This document shows positions 58,304-64,000 of a stretch of DNA of 64,000 nt, in pieces. Under the pieces are notes generated by a model, which searched no databases, was not told where the DNA came from, and saw only the letters and a program-made list of their open reading frames with translations. The stretch lies in assembly GCA_030180135.1 (NCBI GenBank), contig CM058230.1, forward strand, positions 98,696,439 through 98,760,438, given 5' to 3'. This DNA is from Orychophragmus violaceus (Eukaryota > Streptophyta > Magnoliopsida > Brassicales > Brassicaceae). The translations under genes and the position numbers were made by a program. Position 1 is the first letter of the stretch. Each line of letters starts with the position of its first letter.

Positions 58304-59319
58304 TTGGTCAACAAACCTAAAGGTACCTCGAAGGTGTTTGTAAATATGTAGAAGAAAACCGGATGAATATCGTTCCTAATTATGTTTAGTCTATTATGTT
58401 TAAAAACTATGTTTTATGTTTTCATATGTTGAACTTCTGATTTTTTGGTGTTTTTATGTCTAGGTACTATTGTCTATTTTCGCTTTAGGTTATTAAAAAT
58501 ATTTCAATGATTTAATTTCTTAATTATATATTACATTGAAGTTTTTACTCTATCGAACTTAAAATATATTGTAGAATAATAAAGAAACAATAAATGTATA
58601 TAAGTAATTAAATTTATTTTCTAAAATTTGCTGTTCAATGTTGACAAATAGATATCAGTTTATTGTGATTGTACCCCAAATTTTTTGATTTTTTAAACAA
58701 TGTTTTTAAAAATGTTTTTTTTTTTTTGTCAATGTTTTTAAAAATGTTTATCCTGCATGTTCGTCACTGTTTAATATACCAAACAACTGTTTTATAATAT
58801 ACTAAATGACTGTTTTATTCATCTACATGTATATTCTTTGTGAATATCATTCCAAGCTGGTTCTAAGTTTTTTAAAGTTATTCCGTCTAATGTTGGTTAG
58901 TTATATTCAATCCAATTTTTCATATAATTGTTTTTGGACCGTTTTAATTTAGCTTGAATATATCATGTTTTAAGACCATAGCATTAAATTAAAAAGAAAT
59001 ACCCATAAATAAATACATATATGTATATATATATATATTTTTTTTTTCTTTTCTTTTCTTTTATATATACATATATATCTCATTAACCCTTGAATTGATA
59101 TTAAATAAAAGAAAATATCTATGTTATCATTAATCTTGCAATACCTAAATTAGTATAAAATATAATTATTAACATTTTTGTAATATCTAATTTATTGTTA
59201 GTTCAAATCCAACAAATGGATACTTGTAATTGCGTTAGTGGCATCTATATTACCGACTTACTAAACTGTCTATTCTTTGCCTTTCTATACAAATACCTTG
59301 CCGAGTAGCAAGTTAGACA
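58304..59319. other. AT-rich DNA between RPA-like and Rep remnants
   Basis: No coding signal. Contains T-rich runs at 58720 and 59030-59060. Confidence 0.5.
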
Positions 59320-60018
59320 TTAACGTTCACCGATGATCTGAATCTTGATAGCAGTAGTGGTCAAAGACCAACATTCACCACTGACTCAAACATTGGTAGC
59401 AGTTCGACTCTTAGATCTGCATTAACCAATAATTTTTACATTGGTAGCAGCTTCACTCAAAGATCTATATTCACCAACGATTTAACAATAGGGATGACTA
59501 ACACTCCAGAAAACATCAAACCCGTATACACAAAATCTTCTAAACGAAAAAGAACAGACGGTAAGTTTATTATACTGGATACATCAATAAATACAGATTT
59601 TATCTTTCTAAAACATTGTTTCTATTCCCATGTGTGAATTGTATTCTCTATCTAATGAACCACATTCATGTACCATAGGTAAAAATTCTCATAAATCAGC
59701 ACCCATAATATTTGTTTAGCTTAACTTTATCAACACGTCAACTATTCCACAAAATATGATGATTTCGGGGATGCAATATACAACTGCGACAAGTGTGGCA
59801 CATTAATGTGGTACGATGAGCAAATAGAGAAGAAAAAGACATACATGACTCCCAAGTTTTCGTTGTGCTGTATGCAAGAAAATATCCAGCTAGAACCGTT
59901 ACAACTTCTTCCTCTAGTACTATATGATTTGTTGTTCAAAGGTGACACAAATAGCAAAAAATTCATTGAATTTTTAAGACCGGTCAACTCGATGTCCGCC
60001 TTCTCTTCTACTGGAGGT
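59320..60018 (+). pseudogene. Helitron Rep N-terminal region
   Basis: Four 16-residue repeats (59326-59517), then PVYTKSSKRKRTDG before a GTAAGT donor (59561). After about 180 bp a second piece (about 59740-60018) reads FGDAIYNCDKCGTLMWYDEQIEKKK, TPKFSLCCMQENIQLEPL, YDLLFKGDTNSKKF and RPVNSMSAFSSTGG. The second piece is the highly conserved N-terminal zinc-binding block of plant Helitron Rep/helicase proteins. It ends at the gypsy LTR. Confidence 0.8.
59326..59517 (+). repeat. Four 48-bp in-frame tandem repeats
   Basis: Units start at 59326, 59374, 59422 and 59470, exactly 48 bp apart. Translated: FTDDLNLDSSSGQRPT, FTTDSNIGSSSTLRSA, LTNNFYIGSSFTQRSI and FTNDLTIGMTNTPENI. Divergent but clearly one repeat with an (F/L)T-x-D-x-x-I-G-S-S core. 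Confidence 0.88.
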
Positions 60019-60554
60019 TGTGAGATCCGGGATTCACACTAAGAATTTGTATTCGTGGATTTGGACTTTAGGATATAGAAATGGTATAGTTTCCTATGAA
60101 TCAAAGACTTTATTGAGATTGATCGTCGAGATAGAACAAACACAATCGAAAAGAGAGTACAAAGTATGATGATCGAGCTATCTAGTCGAAGTGTTCTAAG
60201 TTAGGGTTGGAATATCTTGAATGAGTCGCCACTTCTTCTTTAAATAGTCTCGACTCTGATCTCTCTGTTCCGATATTTCGGCCTCTCCTTCGTAACGATC
60301 CCCGTGGTTCTCGCGGATCAGTTGAACTGGAAAAGACCGAGTCGCTCTATCTCCACGTCGTCTCCTGCCGAGCTCGAGCTCGATCGCCTCTTACTTCGGC
60401 ATCGTTTGGGCCGAGTCAAAGCGTCATTCGTTTGGGCCCAACAAATGAATCAGCTCGTCTCTTCGTCCTTGATCCTGGAACGGGCTCATAGATATGGGCA
60501 TTTGTCTTGTTTGTTAATGGGCGGGATTTCCTAGAGGGAAATCCAGTACCAACA
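60019..60554 (+). repeat. Gypsy 5' LTR (536 bp)
   Basis: Begins TGTGAGATCCGGGATTCACAC and ends GAAATCCAGTACCAACA. The start abuts the broken Helitron Rep frame. The end is inferred from the TG...CA rule and the following ATAGCCCCCAGCCC leader; the second LTR is outside the window, so boundaries cannot be confirmed by comparison. Confidence 0.65.
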
Positions 60555-61060
60555 ATAGCCCCCAGCCCATTGATTTTGAGAAGTCGAGGTTAATGGGCGG
60601 TGGACGTTTTCGGGAAGACGCGCGCGTGCTCTAGGCGTTAAGGAAGCCCTAATGATTGTTTTCGCCTCGTCCGCAGATCTTGTTTTAATCGGGTGGCCAA
60701 GATTGGGCGCGTGGGTTGGATCAGCCTGTTCGTGGCGCGTCCGTTACCACTGAAGGATCCTAACTGTCTCAATCTTTTTCGTAATTATTTACAAATTTCA
60801 AATTGAGCGGTTGGGATTGTGGGATGCGAAAGATCCCACGGATCTCGAGCACGAGATAGTTAAAAGGAGAAGTTACCTAGCACGATTCCCATTACTGCTC
60901 GCACTACAAATCGTCAAGGTAACTTCTTCTCCCTCATTATATCCCTTTTTTATGTTTGCCTCTCGCTCTTATTCCTTTTGCCGTTACTCCGAGACTTTCT
61001 CCTCTAGAGATTTCGTCTTTCTCCTTTTCTCAAAAGAAATTTCCGATACACCGAACTATC
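60555..61060 (+). other. Gypsy leader
   Basis: Non-coding leader between LTR and the first ORF. No canonical tRNA-iMet primer site is seen right after the LTR; ATAGCCCCCAGCCC is the candidate region. Confidence 0.5.
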
Positions 61061-61477
61061 ATGGTTCGAAAGAGTACGGCCAGGGCAAGTTCAACTGTGG
61101 CGGCGGGACCGGGCGGTCCTCATCCACCGTCCAGTCTAACTGTCGACCAAATACGGAAGTTGCGGGCGAAGTGTCGGATTCCCCCGGAGGTGGAGATACT
61201 TATCCCATCACCGGAAATGTCCCCGGAAACTGTCGTCGAGGGTCATTGCTGTGCTTCTTATACCTATTTCGATAAATGCGGATTGTTTTTTCCAATCCCT
61301 CGCATTATCTCATGGGTTTTGGCTCAGCTCCAGCTGGCCTTTCACCAGATGACTCCGAATTTCGTTCGGTATGTCATCGGGCTCGACGAACAGGAAAGGC
61401 GCATTAACGCCCGTCTTGAAGAGCTCGCCAGCCAAAACCAGGGGGGAGATCAACACACAATCCACGAACCCCCATAA
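61061..61477 (+). CDS. Transposase_28-like (PF04195) gypsy-associated ORF, short
   Basis: 138 codons from MVRKSTARASST. The middle, LRAKCRIPPEVEILIPSPE, then CCASYTYFDKCGLFFPIPRIISWVLAQLQLAFHQMTPNFVRYVIGL, has the pattern of the plant 'putative gypsy type transposon' domain (hydrophobic helix, L-x-F-P-x-P...L...L-x-L-x-Q-x-x-P-N). Such ORFs precede gag in some plant gypsy elements; their role is unknown. The end (LDEQERRINARLEEL) is a short charged helix, and the frame stops soon after, much shorter than in complete copies, so it is probably deleted. Confidence 0.6.
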   Translation: MVRKSTARASSTVAAGPGGPHPPSSLTVDQIRKLRAKCRIPPEVEILIPSPEMSPETVVEGHCCASYTYFDKCGLFFPIPRIISWVLAQLQLAFHQMTPNFVRYVIGLDEQERRINARLEELASQNQGGDQHTIHEPP

Positions 61478-61578
61478 GCCCCCCACCGTGCACACGCTTG
61501 GACTTCTCCCAGGTAGTAACTCCACCGGGAACGTCAGGGAATTTCGCCAGTACGTCAAATAGCGGTTTTCGCCCTATA

Positions 61579-62892
61579 ATGACGCCCATCGCGACTCCGA
61601 CCCCATTCGGTTCGAACTCGGCGATCACAGATCCAACCGGATCGGGTAGTTGACCATTACCCGGGCCACCACCTTTCCCGAGTAGTTCGAATATCCGGCC
61701 GAGGAAACTAGGAGGCTCTGCCTTCGCCTCGAGCTCAGGACACGCTAACGGGTCAAATACGGTACAGTTCCGAACGCCGCATGTCGGCCAGACGGGATCG
61801 TTTCCAACAATTGATCTCCTCGACCCCACTTTCCCTGGACAAATGTCCAATCAAGCACAAGCCCAGTTCGCACCTACGACGGGCGACGACCACGATATGC
61901 TTAGACAGTATATTGAACAAGCTAAGGCTCAGTTCGTCAGTCTGAGCTCCAAAGTTCACATGGCCACAAGCGCGGCACCTAACATCGATCGAGTGATCGA
62001 AGAAACGCGACAAACGCCGTTCACAGACCGAATCGCCTTCGCGAGAATCCGAGAAATCAAGAAAACTAAATTTCCGGAATTTTCCGGGAAGTCGGACCCC
62101 AAAGCCCATATCAGGGCATTCCGATTAGCGATGGCAAGGGTATACCTTACCGACGAGGAAAGAGAGCCGGCTTTCTGCAGGCTCTTCGCCGAAAACCTAT
62201 CGGGCTCCGCCCAAGAATGGTTTGCCAGACTGGAGGAAAGGTCCATCGACAATTTCACCCAGTTCATGACGGCTTTCCTCAAACAATACTCCGTCTTTAT
62301 TGAGGAAAAGACTACCGAGGCAGCTCTATTTGGCGACTCCCAAAAACCGGACGAATCGCTTCGCTCGTACATCGATCGATTTAAGGAAATAAAATCCAAA
62401 ATCACAAACCCACGAGACAAAGTAGCTATAGAAGCGCTGCGACGAGGACTATGGTACTCAACCAGATTCCGCGAAGAAATAACAGTCCGCGAACCACAAA
62501 CACTCGTTGACGCCCTTCATCGCGCATCGGCCTTCGCTCGCCTCGAGGACGAAACCACGACCCTCAGAGAAAAGCCCCGAAAAGAAAAGAACCCTTCGGG
62601 CTCGCAGAACTCAAACTCAAAAAAGGATCCCCGAAAATCAGGTAACGTCAATGCGGTCGAGAGCCCGAAGAGCTCGAAGAAATTCGAGTTCGACAAGGAA
62701 AAATTCTGTGAGTTTCACAACAAAAGGGGACACTCGACCGAAGATTGCTATACTCGAGCTAAAGCCGAGGCTCAAAAGCGAGAGTCTGAAAGCAAACAAG
62801 ATTCCGAAGTCGAGGAGGAAACTACGTCCGACAAAATGGAAGGCAAACATACCAAAGAGTCAAGCACCAAGAGGCCTTCTCAGAATAAATGA
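61579..62892 (+). pseudogene. Gypsy gag polyprotein, interrupted
   Basis: A frame begins MTPIATPTPFGS at 61579, is stopped by TGA at 61651-61653, and is open again through MSNQAQAQFAPT (61843) to 62892. Core gag blocks: FPEFSGKSDPKAHIRAF, DEEREPAFCRLFAENLSGSA and QEWFARLEERSIDNFTQFM, then SLRSYIDRFKEIKSKI and EALRRGLWYSTRFREEI. The knuckle CEFHNKRGHSTEDC (about 62708-62749) is a CX2HX5HX4C-like Tat-type form. It ends at a TGA where the duplicated copy downstream has CGA. Gag forms the particle core. Confidence 0.85.
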
Positions 62893-63501
62893 GAACGGAC
62901 AAAAGAGCCGGAATCTCCCAAAAGAGACGAATCGCTTCGCTCGTACATCGGCCGATTTAAGGAAATAAAATCCAAAATCGCAAACCCACGAGACGAAGTA
63001 GCTATAGAAGCACTGTGACGTGGACTATGGTATTCAACCAGATTCCGCGAGGAAATAACAGTCCGCGAACCTCAAACACTCGATGACGCCCTTCATCGCG
63101 CATCGGCCTTCGCTCGCCTCGAGGACGAAACCACGACCCTCAGAGAAAAGCACCGAAAAGAAAAGAACCCGTCGAGCTCGCAGAACTCGAACTCGAAAAA
63201 GGATTCCCGTTAATCAGGGAACGTCAATGCGGTCGAGAGCCCGAAGAGCTCGAAGAAATTCGAGTTCGACAAGGAAAAATTCTGTGAATTTCACAACAAA
63301 AGAGGACACTCGACCGAAGATTGCTATACTCGAGCTAAAGCCGAGGCTCAAAAGCGAGAGTCCAAAAGCAAACAAGACTCCGAAGTCGAGGAGGAAACTC
63401 CATCCGACAATAAGGAAAGTAAACAGACCAAAGATTCGAACACCTAAAGGCCTTCTCAAAATAAACGAGAACGGACAAAGGAGCCGAAATCTCCCGAAAC
63501 A
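62350..63501 (+). repeat. In-frame tandem duplication of gag C-terminus (2 x 576 bp)
   Basis: GACGAATCGCTTCGCTCG starts unit 1 at 62350 and unit 2 at 62926, exactly 576 bp (192 codons) apart. Both units run through the gag C-terminus and knuckle. The start points share a TCCCAAAA stretch just upstream (62337 and 62915). Unit 2 has a TGA near 63017 and a TAA near 63211; unit 1 has its TGA at 62890-62892, where unit 2 reads CGA. Confidence 0.93.
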
Positions 63502-63509
63502 CTTCCTCA

Positions 63510-63791
63510 GGGGTCGCGGAAGCGAGTTGAGTTTATTCTCGGCGAGCTCAGCCTGAGCGGCACCCCGAAAGGGTCGGCGTTATCACCACCTTCGGCTCCC
63601 TTTAAGAGTTTACGCTCATGAATCAATCTCCCTCGTCTCTGCGGGGGGGGGGGGGGGGGGGTGTGTACGGGCTATACCCCCCCCAACGAATCGACTTCAT
63701 CTTCGGTGGCTCCAAGCTTTGCTGAGACTCGGTCAATTCAATCAAAGCTCTTCAAAGAAGAGTCGAAACTGACAAGGGGGGGAGAATCCCA
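63510..63791 (+). other. Gag-pol spacer with G19 run
   Basis: Spacer between the end of gag and protease. It includes G19 (63643-63661) and C8 (63677-63684), with a long frame ending near 63621. Run length is uncertain as such tracts are often misassembled. Confidence 0.6.
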
Positions 63792-64000
63792 ATGATAGGT
63801 CCAGACCACGAGATCACTTTCCACGAGAGCGAGACAAGCAATCTCGACAAACCACACGACGACGCTCTCCTCGTTTGTCTAGTAGTGGGAGATGTCGAAC
63901 TCTCAAGGATAATGATTGACACAGGAAGTTCGGTAGATGTCCTCTTTTACGATGCATTCAAAAAGATGGACTTCAACGACTCCGAGATCGTGGAAGGAAA
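63792..64000 (+). CDS. Gypsy protease start (partial)
   Basis: From an ATG at 63792, open to the window end: ITFHESETSNLDKPHDDALL, then VCLVVGDVELSRIMIDTGSS and VDVLFYDAFKKMD. DTGSS is the retropepsin active site and HDDALLV...IDTGSSVDVLF is the usual plant gypsy protease entry. RT, RNase H and integrase should follow outside the window. Confidence 0.85.
   Translation, partial: MIGPDHEITFHESETSNLDKPHDDALLVCLVVGDVELSRIMIDTGSSVDVLFYDAFKKMDFNDSEIVEG

Larger units (their letters stand above)
56697..60018 (+). mobile_element. Helitron with RPA-like and Rep remnants, truncated
   Basis: TATATATAAAAGAGAAGTGATG directly after the previous Helitron's CTAG resembles a Helitron 5' end (TCTATATWAAAAGAGAAG type) with its TC altered. 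It carries RPA-like fragments (57640-58303) and the N-terminal part of a Rep/helicase protein (59320-60018). A Ty3/gypsy LTR cuts it at 60019, so Rep endonuclease and helicase domains would lie beyond the window if still present. Confidence 0.55.
60019..64000 (+). mobile_element. Ty3/gypsy retrotransposon, 5' half
   Basis: A 5' LTR, leader, an upstream ORF, gag, spacer and protease start, running off the right end of the window. The gag knuckle CEFHNKRGHSTEDC and the protease IDTGSSVDVLF block are typical of plant non-chromovirus gypsy elements of the Tat group; that lineage is my inference. It inserted in the Rep gene of a Helitron, directly after its SSTGG block. Confidence 0.85.

Overview
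The window is plant nuclear DNA, almost certainly from a Brassicaceae species. The evidence is spliced genes with GT-AG introns, a LURP-one-related (LOR) gene next to an eIF2B-alpha gene, Brassicaceae-style Copia, Ty3/gypsy and LINE remains, and Helitrons ending in a hairpin plus CTAG. Most of the 64 kb is transposable-element sequence, much of it nested, as in a pericentromeric or knob-like region. The only host genes that look intact are three short ones.

Layout. 1-3.27 kb: 3' part of a decayed Copia element (integrase, reverse transcriptase, 3' LTR), inserted into a related minus-strand LTR (to 3.73 kb). 3.73-10.6 kb: a minus-strand gypsy LTR remnant, then a LINE 3' end split by a ~3.5 kb solo gypsy LTR, then a hAT-type MITE with 8-bp target duplications. 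11.2-13.7 kb: the LOR gene (2 exons) and the eIF2B-alpha gene (5 exons), same strand. 14.1-18.4 kb: a minus-strand LINE. 18.5-19.9 kb: a PIF/Harbinger-type element (TTA target duplications) carrying a captured NET-family actin-binding (NAB) gene piece. 21-27 kb: retroposon-like units and LINE/LTR debris. 28.9-29.4 kb: a two-exon FCS-like zinc finger (FLZ) gene whose stop codon lies in the target duplication of a nearly intact LINE (29.4-33.4 kb). 33.5-35.4 kb: a non-autonomous Helitron. 38.6-44.4 kb: a third LINE whose ORF1 zinc knuckle is split by a solo Copia LTR. 44.4-49.5 kb: a ~1 kb non-coding retroposon containing a complete-ended but internally deleted Copia element (TCCTT target duplications, tRNA-iMet primer site). 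49.5-50.3 kb: another non-coding retroposon with a 14-bp target duplication. 50.7-51.6 kb: a short Helitron. 52.5-52.9 kb: a NAR1 (Fe-S assembly) pseudogene. 55-60 kb: another retroposon, a Helitron 3' end, and a Helitron carrying RPA-like and Rep N-terminal remnants. 60.0-64.0 kb: the 5' half of a Ty3/gypsy element (LTR, a Transposase_28-like ORF, gag with an in-frame 576-bp duplication, protease start).

The most interesting structures are: (i) pairs of GTCGATCGAC-type palindromes with 21-bp start-to-start spacing in every Copia LTR of one family and in its leader; (ii) several 0.8-1.0 kb non-coding, A-tailed retroposons with LINE-type target duplications, resembling Arabidopsis Sadhu elements; (iii) the NAB-domain capture inside a TTA-flanked element; (iv) the LINE at the FLZ stop codon; and (v) a 36-bp reverse-transcriptase patch inside one LTR of the Copia element. 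All identifications are by eye from translated motifs and terminal structures; no database search was possible.
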